From Aliivibrio finisterrensis (GTDB lineage Bacteria; Pseudomonadota; Gammaproteobacteria; Enterobacterales; Vibrionaceae): a DNA stretch of 64,000 bases. Position numbers and translations under genes: made by a program. The stretch is from the NCBI RefSeq assembly GCF_008933155.1, contig NZ_WBVP01000007.1:62001-126000 (forward strand). The letters are read 5' to 3'. The stretch's first letter is position 1, and each line of letters opens with the position of its first letter. The notes beneath the pieces are model-generated. The model worked only from the letters and a program-made list of their open reading frames with translations. It did not search any database and was not told the origin of the DNA. Of this stretch, positions 55,620 through 64,000 are shown in pieces.

Positions 55620-56720
55620 CTACAGACGGATTGGCATAACAACATATTGCGCTTCATCATTAGCACAATCTTCAACTAACGCACTCGCATTAGCCGTTGT
55701 CATCGAAATACGTACACGTTCGCATTTTAAAGTATTCAGCACATCTAATACATAGCTAACGTTAAAACCGATTTCGATATCATCGCCTTGGAAATCCACA
55801 TCAAGGATCTCTTCTGCTTCTTCTTGTTCAGGGTTATTCGCCGTAATACGCATTTGATTATTGGCTAAATTAACGCGAACACCACGGAATTTTTCATTCG
55901 ATAAAATAGCAGCACGAGCGAATGCTTGGCGCAGTTCATCACAATCGGCTTCTAGCGTCTTGTTACTGCTTTGCGGCATTACACGTCGATAATCAGGAAA
56001 GCGACCATCAACCAGTTTTGACGTAAATACAAAGTTATTCACTTCTGCACGTACATTTGAATTACCAAACTGTAAAGTAACACTCTGATCGGGTGAGTCA
56101 AGTAAGCGAACTAGCTCTTGAATACCTTTGCGTGGCATGATCACTTGCTGTTCAGGAAGATCCGAACCCACCAGCATATTACATACTGCCATTCGGTGAC
56201 CATCCGTTGCTACAGAACGGAAAATAGCACCTTGAGTTTCAAACATCATACCATTGAGGTAATAACGAACATCTTGGTTCGCCATAGAGAATTGAGTGCT
56301 CTCGATCAGTTTACGCAATTGTGCTTGAGATAAGGTGATTTCAACCTCGCTCTCCCAACCTTCAATGTTTGGAAAATCATTAGCTGGCAGAGTCGCTAGA
56401 GTGAATCGACTGCGTCCAGAACGCACTAAAACTCGATCGCCTTCCAATACGATAGTGATAGTTGCGCTGTCAGGTAAACCACGACAAATGTCTAAAAATT
56501 TACGAGAAGGAACAGTAATAGCGCCCGCTTCAAAATCACCTTCTAACGTAATCTTACTGATCAACTCTACTTCTAAATCGGTTGCGATCATTGATAATTG
56601 ACCATTTTCTACCTGAAGTAAGATGTTACCCAAAATAGGTAATGATGGACGGCCACCAAGGGCACCAGATACTTGTTGCAGTGGTTTTAATAACAGACTG
56701 CGTTCAATAGAAAATTTCAT
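55620..56720 (-). CDS. dnaN: DNA polymerase III sliding clamp (beta subunit)
   Basis: 366-aa beta clamp; three similar domains of about 120 residues each. KFSIERSLLLKPLQQVSGAL at the start and the C-terminal PMRL-type ending (YVVMPIRL) that lines the protein-binding pocket are conserved. It encircles DNA and tethers Pol III. 31 bp after dnaA. Confidence 0.98.
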   Translation of the reverse strand: MKFSIERSLLLKPLQQVSGALGGRPSLPILGNILLQVENGQLSMIATDLEVELISKITLEGDFEAGAITVPSRKFLDICRGLPDSATITIVLEGDRVLVRSGRSRFTLATLPANDFPNIEGWESEVEITLSQAQLRKLIESTQFSMANQDVRYYLNGMMFETQGAIFRSVATDGHRMAVCNMLVGSDLPEQQVIMPRKGIQELVRLLDSPDQSVTLQFGNSNVRAEVNNFVFTSKLVDGRFPDYRRVMPQSSNKTLEADCDELRQAFARAAILSNEKFRGVRVNLANNQMRITANNPEQEEAEEILDVDFQGDDIEIGFNVSYVLDVLNTLKCERVRISMTTANASALVEDCANDEAQYVVMPIRL

Positions 56721-56751
56721 AATACTCGTTTATTTAAAAGTAGATAATGAA

Positions 56752-58158
56752 TTACGATGATAACGTACGAATGAGATTAGAGTAGTCTTCTTTTATATCA
56801 TGACTCTCTTCACGCAATTGCGCTATTTTACGACAAGCATGAAGTACAGTGGTATGGTCTCGACCGCCAAATGCGTCACCGATCTCAGGTAAGCTGTGAT
56901 TGGTTAACTCTTTAGACAATGCCATCGCTAATTGACGTGGACGCGCAACAGAGCGAGAACGGCGTTTAGACAACAAATCCGCCATTTTTATCTTGTAGTA
57001 CTCAGCAACGGTTTTTTGAATATTATCAATCGTTACTAGCTTCTCTTGAAGCGCTAATAAGTCACGTAATGCTTCGCGTACAAAATCAATCGTAATTGCA
57101 CGGCCAGTAAAGTTAGCATTTGCAATCACACGGTTAAGCGCTCCTTCTAATTCACGTACATTCGAACGTAAACGTTTTGCAATAAAGAAGGCAACTTCAT
57201 CGGCAAGATGAATTTGATGATCTTCTGCTTTCTTCATTAAGATAGCAACGCGAGTTTCTAATTCTGGCGGTTCAATCGCAACAGTAAGACCCCAACCAAA
57301 GCGAGATTTCAAACGCTCTTCTACCCCATTGATCTCTCTTGGGTATTTGTCTGACGTTAGGATTATTTGCTGATTGCCTTCCAATAACGCATTAAAGGTA
57401 TGAAAGAATTCTTCTTGTGAACGCTCTTTATTCGCAAAAAATTGAATATCATCGATAAGCAAGGCATCAACACTACGGTAATAACGTTTGAACTCTTCAA
57501 TGGCGTTATTTTGTAGCGCTTTAACCATGTCTTGAACAAAGCGCTCAGAATGCATGTATACCACTTTTGCATCGGGCTTACGTTCAAGAATCGCATTTCC
57601 CACTGCTTGCAACAGGTGCGTTTTACCTAAACCAGTGCCACCATATAAGAATAGTGGGTTATACGCGGTTCCCGGGTTATCAGACACTTGACGAGCTGCA
57701 GCTAAGCCAAGTTGGTTTGATTTACCTTCAACGAAGTTAGTAAATTTATGTTTAGGATTTACATTCGAGCGATGATTCAGATCAGCAGGTGTAGGCTCTA
57801 AACTCTGAGATTCCCAAGGCTTATTCGTTGACTGTAAGGCTTGAAGTTGTGCAGGAGCTGAGGTTGAAGCAGCAACATCCGCAGCTGTTCTCTTCGGTGC
57901 TGATGATGGCGTAGGTTTACTACCCACTTCAAAACGCAATGTAGGGACATCGCTACCACAGAACTCATTTAATAATGAGTTAATGCTATTTAAGTACTTA
58001 TCTCGAACCCAATCCAACACGAAACGGTTCGGCGCAAATAGCGTAAGGGTATTGTCATTTAATTCAGCTTGCAGGGGTTTAACCCACATACTAAATTCTG
58101 CGGAAGGTAATTCTTCTTGAAGGCGCTGTAAACACTGCAGCCAAAGCGATGAAGACAC
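56752..58158 (-). CDS. dnaA: Chromosomal replication initiator DnaA
   Basis: 468 aa from the GTG at 58158, matching E. coli DnaA (467 aa) in length and N-terminus ([20 protein letters not shown]); TGGGG lies about 8 nt upstream. A GTG at 58170 without a ribosome site would add four residues. Domains: DnaB/DiaA-binding N-terminus, variable linker (about 85-135), AAA+ with Walker [16 protein letters not shown] and Walker [11 protein letters not shown], and the DNA-binding helix [15 protein letters not shown]. Head of the dnaA-dnaN-recF-gyrB operon. Confidence 0.97.
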   Translation of the reverse strand: MSSSLWLQCLQRLQEELPSAEFSMWVKPLQAELNDNTLTLFAPNRFVLDWVRDKYLNSINSLLNEFCGSDVPTLRFEVGSKPTPSSAPKRTAADVAASTSAPAQLQALQSTNKPWESQSLEPTPADLNHRSNVNPKHKFTNFVEGKSNQLGLAAARQVSDNPGTAYNPLFLYGGTGLGKTHLLQAVGNAILERKPDAKVVYMHSERFVQDMVKALQNNAIEEFKRYYRSVDALLIDDIQFFANKERSQEEFFHTFNALLEGNQQIILTSDKYPREINGVEERLKSRFGWGLTVAIEPPELETRVAILMKKAEDHQIHLADEVAFFIAKRLRSNVRELEGALNRVIANANFTGRAITIDFVREALRDLLALQEKLVTIDNIQKTVAEYYKIKMADLLSKRRSRSVARPRQLAMALSKELTNHSLPEIGDAFGGRDHTTVLHACRKIAQLREESHDIKEDYSNLIRTLSS

Positions 58159-58205
58159 GGACAACCCCACTCATAATTATTTTTAAAAGGTTGTCGATTT
58201 TATAC

Positions 58206-58294
58206 TGTGGATAACTTTTGTGCCAGCGTTAGATCGATGATCCAGTGAATAAGATCGAAGTTATTCACACTGATCACGCTTTTTTACCTAGATC
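58206..58294. promoter_or_regulatory. dnaA control region: two DnaA boxes and five GATC sites
   Basis: A consensus DnaA box TTATCCACA on the minus strand (58206-58214) and TTATTCACA on the plus strand (58261-58269) lie 48 and 103 bp upstream of the dnaA start. Five GATC sites occur at 58232, 58239, 58253, 58272 and 58291, five in 63 bp. This is what autoregulation by DnaA plus Dam/SeqA control would look like. The rest of the 0.29-kb gap to the transporter gene is otherwise unassigned. Confidence 0.75.
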
Positions 58295-58452
58295 GACACA
58301 CTTTTTACCAGACTTATACCCAAAACCATCAACAATGAGGAGATTATGCCCTTTATTTTACGATTTAGTTATTACACATAACCAGGGGATATTTAGAACT
58401 CAATCGCAAAAAACGTATTATCTCAATACTGATGAATTACGGAGTATCAATC

Positions 58453-59205
58453 ATGAAATGGACAAAGAACATTCTTACTGGATTAACACTGACACTAGCA
58501 GCCACTCAATTTGCTCAAGCAGCCACTGACGTTAAAGTAGGAATGTCGGGCCGTTATTTCCCATTTACCTTCGTTAAACAGGATCAACTGCAAGGCTTTG
58601 AGGTTGATTTATGGGATGAGATTGGTCGCCGTAATGATTATAACGTTGAATATGTAACTGCGAGTTTTTCTGGTTTATTTGGGCTATTAGAAACAGGCCG
58701 AATTGATACGATTTCAAATCAAATTACCAAAACCAAAGAACGTGAAGCTAAATACCTATTTGCCGACCCTTATGTTGTTGACGGTGCGCAAATTACCGTT
58801 CGTAAAGGCAATGACAGCATCAAAAGTATTGAAGATTTGGAAGGAAAAACCGTTGCCGTTAACTTAGGTTCTAATTTTGAAAAATTACTGCGAGATAACG
58901 ATAAATCAGGCCAAATAAACATTAAAACCTACGATACAGGTATTGAGCACGATGTCGCTTTAGGCCGTTCAGATGCGTTTGTGATGGACCGTCTATCAGC
59001 AGCTCAACTGATTAAAAAATCAGGATTACCACTGCAACTTGCAGGCGAACCATTTGAAACCATTGAAAATGCATGGCCGTTTGTAAAAAATGAAAAAGGT
59101 CAAAAGCTACAAAAAGAAGTTAATAAAGCATTAGCTGAAATGCGAGTAGACGGTACATTAGCAAAAATATCACAAAAGTGGTTTGATGCTGACGTAACAC
59201 AATAA
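58453..59205 (+). CDS. Amino-acid (probably cystine) ABC transporter substrate-binding protein
   Basis: About 250 aa; signal peptide ILTGLTLTLAATQFAQA. SBP_bac_3 fold: GRYFPFTFVKQDQLQGFEVD, ISNQITKTKEREAKYLFADPYVVDG, VNLGSNFEKLLRD and the C-terminal QKWFDADVTQ, the last very like the cystine-binding protein FliY/TcyJ. I choose the ATG at 58453 (GGAG 8 nt upstream). Periplasmic; supplies the importer encoded by the next two genes. Cystine is a likely, not proven, ligand. Confidence 0.88.
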   Translation: MKWTKNILTGLTLTLAATQFAQAATDVKVGMSGRYFPFTFVKQDQLQGFEVDLWDEIGRRNDYNVEYVTASFSGLFGLLETGRIDTISNQITKTKEREAKYLFADPYVVDGAQITVRKGNDSIKSIEDLEGKTVAVNLGSNFEKLLRDNDKSGQINIKTYDTGIEHDVALGRSDAFVMDRLSAAQLIKKSGLPLQLAGEPFETIENAWPFVKNEKGQKLQKEVNKALAEMRVDGTLAKISQKWFDADVTQ

Positions 59206-59245
59206 ATCAAACTAACTCGGTAAGTACCTACTTCTATTTACAATA

Positions 59246-59275
59246 AACCCACTATCTGTAACGTAGTGGGTTTTG
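59246..59275 (+). terminator. Intra-operon hairpin/terminator
   Basis: AACCCACTA-TCTGTAACG-TAGTGGGTT then TT-G-TG-TTT, 41 bp after the binding-protein stop and 64 bp before the permease. It probably lowers expression of the two downstream genes relative to the abundant binding protein. Confidence 0.7.
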
Positions 59276-59339
59276 TGTTTATTACTTATATAAACTCAGT
59301 ACAACTCACCACTTTTCAAACTAATTATAGAGAGACATC

Positions 59340-60011
59340 ATGGGATTTGATTTTGCGTATATGATTGAACTCTTACCTATACTGTTTAAGTATTTAGGTA
59401 CGACATTAGAAATGGCGATATGGGGATTGTTCTTTGCTTTGGCACTGGCGTTAGTACTCGCTAACTTAAGAGTCTTTAAAGTGCCAGTATTGGATCAACT
59501 TAGCCAACTTTACATTAGCTTTTTCCGTGGTACACCGCTACTAGTTCAATTATTTCTTCTTTATTATGGCTTACCACAAGTATTCCCTATTTTTATTGGA
59601 TTAGATGCGTTTAGTGCCGCTGTTATTGGTTTAACGCTCCATTTTGCCGCTTATATGGCAGAGAGTATTCGTGCAGCTATTATCGGGATTGATCGTAGCC
59701 AAATGGAAGCCAGTCTTTCTATTGGTATGACAACATCTCAAGCAATGCGTCGTATTATTCTTCCTCAAGCGTCTCGAGTAGCTTTACCTTCATTAATGAA
59801 TTATTTCATTGATATGATTAAATCCACGTCATTAGCCTTTACACTAGGGGTGTCTGAAATAATGGCAAAAGCGCAAATGGAAGCCTCTTCAAGCTTTAAG
59901 TTCTTTGAAGCATTTTTAGCCGTAGCCCTGATTTATTGGGGTGTTGTTGTCATTCTTACTCGAGTACAAACTTGGGCTGAAGTGAAATTAAATAAGGCGT
60001 ATGTTCGATGA
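59340..60011 (+). CDS. Amino-acid ABC transporter permease (HisM/GlnP family)
   Basis: 223 aa, about five hydrophobic helices. FFRGTPLLVQLFLLYYGLPQ and the EAA loop SLSIGMTTSQAMRRIILPQA are diagnostic of polar amino-acid permeases such as TcyL. Its stop overlaps the ATG of the ATPase (ATGA). Confidence 0.93.
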   Translation: MGFDFAYMIELLPILFKYLGTTLEMAIWGLFFALALALVLANLRVFKVPVLDQLSQLYISFFRGTPLLVQLFLLYYGLPQVFPIFIGLDAFSAAVIGLTLHFAAYMAESIRAAIIGIDRSQMEASLSIGMTTSQAMRRIILPQASRVALPSLMNYFIDMIKSTSLAFTLGVSEIMAKAQMEASSSFKFFEAFLAVALIYWGVVVILTRVQTWAEVKLNKAYVR

Positions 60012-60745
60012 TAAAAATTACCAACCTACATAAAAGCTTTGGTGACACAAACGTACTATCAGGCATTGACCTCACCATTAATAAAGGAGAGATAATTGCC
60101 ATCATTGGATCAAGTGGTACGGGTAAGTCGACATTACTTAGATGCATCAATTTTCTTGAGACTGCCGACAAAGGCACCATCACGATTGATGATATTAGTG
60201 TCGAAAGTGAAAAAAATACCAAAGCAGAAATCATCGCATTACGACGAAAAACAGGGTTTATCTTCCAAAATTATGCTCTTTTTACACATTTAACCGCTCG
60301 ACAGAATATTGCTGAAGGCCTAATAACTGTCCACAAGTGGAATAAGGCAGATGCCCTTAAAAGAGCACAACAAATTTTAGATGATATTGGGCTTGGTGAT
60401 AAAGGGGATAACTACCCTTCAGCGCTTTCTGGAGGCCAACAACAGCGCGTTGGTATTGGACGAGCAATGGCCTTAGAAGCAGAACTGCTATTATTTGATG
60501 AACCCACGTCAGCACTTGATCCTGAATGGGTTAATGAAGTACTGACTTTAATGAAAAAACTGGCCACTCAACATCAAACCATGCTGGTTGTAACTCATGA
60601 AATGCAATTTGCAAAAGAAGTCGCAGATAAAGTCATCTATATGGCAGATGGAAAGATAGTGGAACAAGGAACCCCAGAGCAAATTTTTGGTTATCCACAG
60701 GATCCTAAATTAAAAAAATTCTTGAATCAGGTCGGGATCGCATAA
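60008..60745 (+). CDS. Amino-acid ABC transporter ATP-binding protein (GlnQ/TcyN family)
   Basis: 245 aa. Walker A IGSSGTGKSTLLRCINFLE, Q-loop FQNYALF, signature ALSGGQQQRVGIGRAMALE, Walker B LLLFDEPTSALDPE, switch His in VVTHEMQFAKEVAD. Drives the importer with the two preceding genes. A consensus DnaA box, TTATCCACA, occurs in its codons at 60691-60699, probably by chance. Confidence 0.95.
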   Translation: MIKITNLHKSFGDTNVLSGIDLTINKGEIIAIIGSSGTGKSTLLRCINFLETADKGTITIDDISVESEKNTKAEIIALRRKTGFIFQNYALFTHLTARQNIAEGLITVHKWNKADALKRAQQILDDIGLGDKGDNYPSALSGGQQQRVGIGRAMALEAELLLFDEPTSALDPEWVNEVLTLMKKLATQHQTMLVVTHEMQFAKEVADKVIYMADGKIVEQGTPEQIFGYPQDPKLKKFLNQVGIA

Positions 60746-60810
60746 AGATCCTTGCGCTCTGGCTCACAAAACGTATAATTCACCGTCCGGAAAAATCGTG
60801 GAACCTCTTA

Positions 60811-60839
60811 TTGACTATTTTTCTGTCAATGATTACAAT
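60811..60839 (+). promoter_or_regulatory. rpmH promoter and leader hairpin
   Basis: TTGACT, 17 nt, TACAAT: each box one base off the sigma-70 consensus with ideal spacing. Just downstream, CGCCTCT-TTGTTG-AGAGGCG (60842-60861) forms a hairpin near the 5' end of the rpmH leader of about 90 nt. Confidence 0.85.
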
Positions 60840-60932
60840 TCCGCCTCTTTGTTGAGAGGCGTCGGAATGTACGTCCCACGCCGGGTTTATACAAAAAACC
60901 TAAACACTACTGATCAGTAAAAGGTAATACCA

Positions 60933-61067
60933 ATGAAACGCACTTTCCAACCTTCAGTTCTTAAGCGTAAACGCTCTCACGGTTTCCGTGCACGTATGGC
61001 TACTAAGAACGGTCGTAACGTAATTAACGCTCGTCGCGCTAAAGGCCGTAAGCGTCTATCTAAGTAA
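60933..61067 (+). CDS. rpmH: 50S ribosomal protein L34
   Basis: 44-aa, very basic protein beginning [20 protein letters not shown] and ending GRKRLSK, the near-universal L34 sequence. It binds 23S rRNA early in 50S assembly. First gene of rpmH-rnpA-yidD-yidC, driven by the strong promoter upstream. Confidence 0.98.
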   Translation: MKRTFQPSVLKRKRSHGFRARMATKNGRNVINARRAKGRKRLSK

Positions 61068-61082
61068 TCCTAGATTATTTTG

Positions 61083-61436
61083 ATGAATTACGACTTCTCT
61101 CGGGAGTTACGCTTGTTAACTCCCGAAGATTACAAATCTGTTTTCAAGCAAGCTCACCGAGCCGGCTCACCTCACTTCACCATTCTTGCCAGAGAAAATT
61201 CACTATCGCACCCTCGTTTAGGCCTTGCTGTTCCTAAAAAGCAAATTAAAACTGCTGTAGGTCGCAATAAGTTCAAACGTATTACGCGTGAAAGTTTCCG
61301 CAATAAGCAACATTCATTACCTGCGAAAGACTTTGTGGTTATCGCTAAAAAGAGTGCTCAAGATCTGAGTAACGAAGACTTCAACAAGCTATTAGACAAA
61401 TTATGGCATCGCCTGTCTCGCCCTTCTCGTGGATAG
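61083..61436 (+). CDS. rnpA: Ribonuclease P protein component
   Basis: 117-aa basic protein that assists the RNase P RNA in 5' tRNA processing. The RNR signature appears as [15 protein letters not shown], preceded by [15 protein letters not shown] use the ATG at 61083; a TTG directly upstream is possible. It lies 15 bp after rpmH and overlaps yidD by 34 bp. Confidence 0.95.
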   Translation: MNYDFSRELRLLTPEDYKSVFKQAHRAGSPHFTILARENSLSHPRLGLAVPKKQIKTAVGRNKFKRITRESFRNKQHSLPAKDFVVIAKKSAQDLSNEDFNKLLDKLWHRLSRPSRG

Positions 61437-61660
61437 CAATCGGTCTAATCCGTTTTTATCAACTCGTCATCAGTCCATTGATTGGACCTCGCTGTCGATT
61501 TACTCCAACGTGTTCACATTATGCAATTGACGCACTAAAGTCACACGGTTTAGTAAAAGGGTGTTGGCTATCTGGCAAACGTCTATTAAAATGTCATCCT
61601 TTGAATGATGGGGGCTATGACCCCGTCCCACCCAAGCAGCATAAAGACAGAGAACAATAA
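61403..61660 (+). CDS. yidD: Membrane protein insertion efficiency factor YidD
   Basis: 85 aa; [20 protein letters not shown] and [10 protein letters not shown] are the haemolytic-domain/YidD signature (Cys residues conserved). It assists YidC-dependent insertion. It begins inside rnpA and stops 2 bp before yidC, so translation is coupled. Confidence 0.96.
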   Translation: MASPVSPFSWIAIGLIRFYQLVISPLIGPRCRFTPTCSHYAIDALKSHGLVKGCWLSGKRLLKCHPLNDGGYDPVPPKQHKDREQ

Positions 61661-61662
61661 CG

Positions 61663-63288
61663 ATGGATACCCAACGTAATATTCTGTTGCTCGCACTGGC
61701 TTTAGTTTCTTTTTTACTTTTCCAACAATGGCAAGTAGAAACTAATCCGCAGCAACCAGCTACAGTTAATACCGTTCAACAAACACAAACGGATGGTGAT
61801 GTTCCAACTTCTTCAACAGCACACAGTGATACGCCTGCTGATTCAGCACAGTCTGGTAAGCTAATCACTATCACAACAGATGTACTTACTTTAAAAGTAG
61901 ATACATTGGGTGGTGATATCATTGAATCAATTCTTAATAAATACGACGCTGAATTAGACTCTAAAGCAAAGTTCGTTCTTCTTCAGGACGATGCTACACA
62001 CAGCTACATAGCTCAAAGTGGTCTTATCGGTCCTCAAGGTATCGATTCAAATACCGGCCGTGCACAATTCACTACGCAAAAAACAGATTATGTTTTAGCT
62101 GCCGGTCAAAACGAATTACGCGTTCCGCTAACATTAGTGAAAGACGGTATTACTTATACTAAAACACTAATTCTTAAACGTGACAGCTACGCTATCAATG
62201 TTGATTATACGGTTGATAACCAATCTTCAGCACCAGCAACAGTAGAAATGTACGCGAACTTAAAGCAAAACTTAATGGATGACGGTGGCAGCTTAACGAT
62301 GCCTACGTACCGTGGTGGTGCTTACTCTACAGAAGATACTCGTTACAAAAAATACAGCTTTGACGACATGGAAGATAAAAACTTATCTATCGACATGACA
62401 AACGGTCAAGGTTGGGCGGGTATGCTGCAACACTACTTTGCTTCAGCTTGGATCCCACGCAACGTAAACGATGCGACAATAACATCTCGTGTTGCTGGTA
62501 ATTATGGTTACATTGGCGTTCGCATGCCTGCTGTAACGATTCCTGCGGGTCAAGAAGCGACACTTTCTGCGACACTTTGGACTGGTCCAAAACTGCAGAA
62601 AGAAATGGCAGAAACTCAAAAATACCTAGACTTAACCGTTGATTACGGTTGGTTATGGTTCATTGCATCACCACTTCATAAACTACTGTCTTTTATACAT
62701 ACGATTGTTGGTAACTGGGGTGTAGCGATTATCATTCTAACGTTTATTGTTCGTGGCGCTATGTACCCACTAACAAAAGCGCAATACACATCTATGGCTA
62801 AAATGCGCATGCTTCAACCTAAGTTGGCAGCAATGCGTGAGCGCATCGGTGATGACCGTCAACGTATGAGTCAAGAAATGATGGAGCTTTATAAAAAAGA
62901 AAAAGTAAACCCACTAGGTGGTTGTTTACCAATTCTTCTTCAAATGCCGATTTTTATTGCTCTATACTGGGCTCTGATGGAATCGGTTGAGCTTCGTCAT
63001 GCGCCATTCTTTGGTTGGATCACGGATTTATCAGCACAAGACCCATACTACATCCTGCCATTATTAATGGGTGCAAGTATGTTCTTAATCCAGAAAATGA
63101 GTCCAACAACAGTAACGGATCCAATGCAACAGAAGATCATGACGTTTATGCCTGTTATGTTCACCGTGTTCTTCTTATGGTTCCCTGCTGGCCTAGTTCT
63201 TTACTGGTTAGTTTCAAACATCGTAACGTTAATTCAGCAAACGCTGATTTACCGTGCTCTTGAGAAAAAAGGCTTACATTCTAAGTAA
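61663..63288 (+). CDS. yidC: Membrane protein insertase YidC
   Basis: 541 aa. N-terminal membrane segment, a periplasmic beta domain (about 30-345) and five C-terminal helices containing the insertase core ([40 protein letters not shown]). YidC inserts inner-membrane proteins with or without SecYEG. A terminator follows. Confidence 0.98.
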   Translation: MDTQRNILLLALALVSFLLFQQWQVETNPQQPATVNTVQQTQTDGDVPTSSTAHSDTPADSAQSGKLITITTDVLTLKVDTLGGDIIESILNKYDAELDSKAKFVLLQDDATHSYIAQSGLIGPQGIDSNTGRAQFTTQKTDYVLAAGQNELRVPLTLVKDGITYTKTLILKRDSYAINVDYTVDNQSSAPATVEMYANLKQNLMDDGGSLTMPTYRGGAYSTEDTRYKKYSFDDMEDKNLSIDMTNGQGWAGMLQHYFASAWIPRNVNDATITSRVAGNYGYIGVRMPAVTIPAGQEATLSATLWTGPKLQKEMAETQKYLDLTVDYGWLWFIASPLHKLLSFIHTIVGNWGVAIIILTFIVRGAMYPLTKAQYTSMAKMRMLQPKLAAMRERIGDDRQRMSQEMMELYKKEKVNPLGGCLPILLQMPIFIALYWALMESVELRHAPFFGWITDLSAQDPYYILPLLMGASMFLIQKMSPTTVTDPMQQKIMTFMPVMFTVFFLWFPAGLVLYWLVSNIVTLIQQTLIYRALEKKGLHSK

Positions 63289-63311
63289 GTTGAATTTCTA
63301 AAGAAGCAAAC

Positions 63312-63338
63312 AAAAGGCGGCCTATGGTCGCCTTTTTT
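63312..63338 (+). terminator. Rho-independent terminator after yidC
   Basis: AAGGCGGCC-TAT-GGTCGCCTT (one G-T pair) then T6. Confidence 0.88.
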
Positions 63339-63386
63339 GTTTTATCGGCTTACAATATGCTCAAGCAATAGACATTAAGAATAATC

Positions 63387-64000
63387 ATGACATTACATAC
63401 AGACACCATCGTTGCACAAGCAACAGCACCAGGCCGAGGCGGCGTAGGCATCATTCGTGTATCCGGACCTAAAGCTCAACAAGTCGCTTTAGAAGTGGTA
63501 GGAAGGACCCTTAAACCTCGCTATGCAGAATACACCCCATTTAAAAATGATAATGGCCTTGAACTCGATCAGGGGATTGCACTTTACTTCCCTAACCCTC
63601 ATTCATTTACCGGCGAAGATGTTCTAGAGCTTCAAGGGCATGGTGGTCCTGTTGTCATGGATATGCTGATTAAACGTATCTTAAAAATTGATGATGTTCG
63701 CCCTGCTCGACCTGGCGAATTTTCAGAAAGAGCTTTTTTGAATGATAAAATGGATTTAGCTCAAGCCGAAGCCATTGCCGATTTAATCGATGCAAGTTCT
63801 GAAGAAGCAGCAAAATCTGCGTTAAATTCACTACAAGGTGTCTTTTCAAATAAAATTAACACCTTAGTTGAATCCCTTATTTACCTTCGAATTTATGTTG
63901 AAGCCGCCATTGATTTCCCAGAAGAAGAGATCGACTTTTTAGCTGATGGCAAAGTCAGTGGTGACTTACAAGGGATCATTGATAACCTTAATGCCGTTCG
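63387..64000 (+). CDS. mnmE: tRNA modification GTPase MnmE (partial, N-terminal part)
   Basis: 204 codons before the window ends. [20 protein letters not shown] and [20 protein letters not shown] identify the N-terminal tetrahydrofolate-binding and helical domains. With MnmG it makes the 5-carboxymethylaminomethyl modification of U34. The G domain lies beyond the edge. In vibrios mnmG and the origin follow. Confidence 0.97.
   Translation, partial: MTLHTDTIVAQATAPGRGGVGIIRVSGPKAQQVALEVVGRTLKPRYAEYTPFKNDNGLELDQGIALYFPNPHSFTGEDVLELQGHGGPVVMDMLIKRILKIDDVRPARPGEFSERAFLNDKMDLAQAEAIADLIDASSEEAAKSALNSLQGVFSNKINTLVESLIYLRIYVEAAIDFPEEEIDFLADGKVSGDLQGIIDNLNAV

Noticed and set aside
60691-60699. Consensus DnaA box in the ABC transporter ATPase gene as a sign of an origin
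   Set aside because: It is a lone box within codons, with no AT-rich unwinding region or box cluster; the origin is expected beyond mnmE.

Overview
This looks like the left side of the chromosome I replication-origin region of a Vibrionaceae bacterium, most likely Aliivibrio (Vibrio) fischeri or a close relative. The evidence is low G+C, gammaproteobacterial gene order (mnmE-yidC-yidD-rnpA-rpmH, dnaA-dnaN-recF-gyrB, fadBA/yigZ-trkH-hemG, ubiE-ubiJ-ubiB-tatABC, rhlB/trxA), two tandem CsrB-type RNAs, and five ParB (parS) sites. The origin itself is not in the window; by gene order it should lie just beyond mnmE on the right.

Layout. 0-3.1 kb: trxA (partial) diverging from rhlB-gppA. 3.1-7.5 kb: hemB and a TatD-family hydrolase set in repeat-rich DNA. 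It includes two near-identical 421-nt CsrB sRNA genes on the minus strand, each with a GacA/VarA-type activator palindrome and an IHF site at matching spacing. 7.5-13.6 kb: rmuC-ubiE-ubiJ-ubiB-tatABC (ubiquinone synthesis and Tat export). 13.7-22 kb: EamA permease, a small H-NS/TsrA-like protein, a Bcr/CflA efflux pump divergent from a LysR regulator, an aminopeptidase P and a secreted GH20 hexosaminidase. 22.1-28.1 kb: thiCEFSGH behind a TPP riboswitch. 28.3-34.2 kb: universal stress protein, CrcB, M16 lipoprotein protease, 6-phospho-beta-glucosidase, tRNA-Trp and a broken second tRNA-Trp copy. 34.3-40.6 kb: yigZ-trkH-hemG divergent from fadBA, which has a FadR-type operator. 40.6-46.3 kb: a 24-codon ORF, acrylyl-CoA reductase-like enzyme, LysR regulator, TusA, small membrane proteins and a MalS-like lipoprotein that has lost its catalytic residues. 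46.4-51.7 kb: glyQS, avtA, a tandem pair of 100-nt structured repeats with compensatory base changes, and ibpA with a ROSE-type thermometer. 52-58.2 kb: dnaA-dnaN-recF-gyrB. 58.4-64 kb: a cystine-type ABC importer, rpmH-rnpA-yidD-yidC and mnmE (partial).

Most genes are housekeeping. The most interesting material is non-coding: the duplicated csrB loci and their promoter architecture, the covarying repeats downstream of avtA, the parS cluster (two sites inside codons), the ROSE element and the intergenic palindromic repeat family. The pseudo-amylase and the 24-aa ORF are the least understood coding elements.
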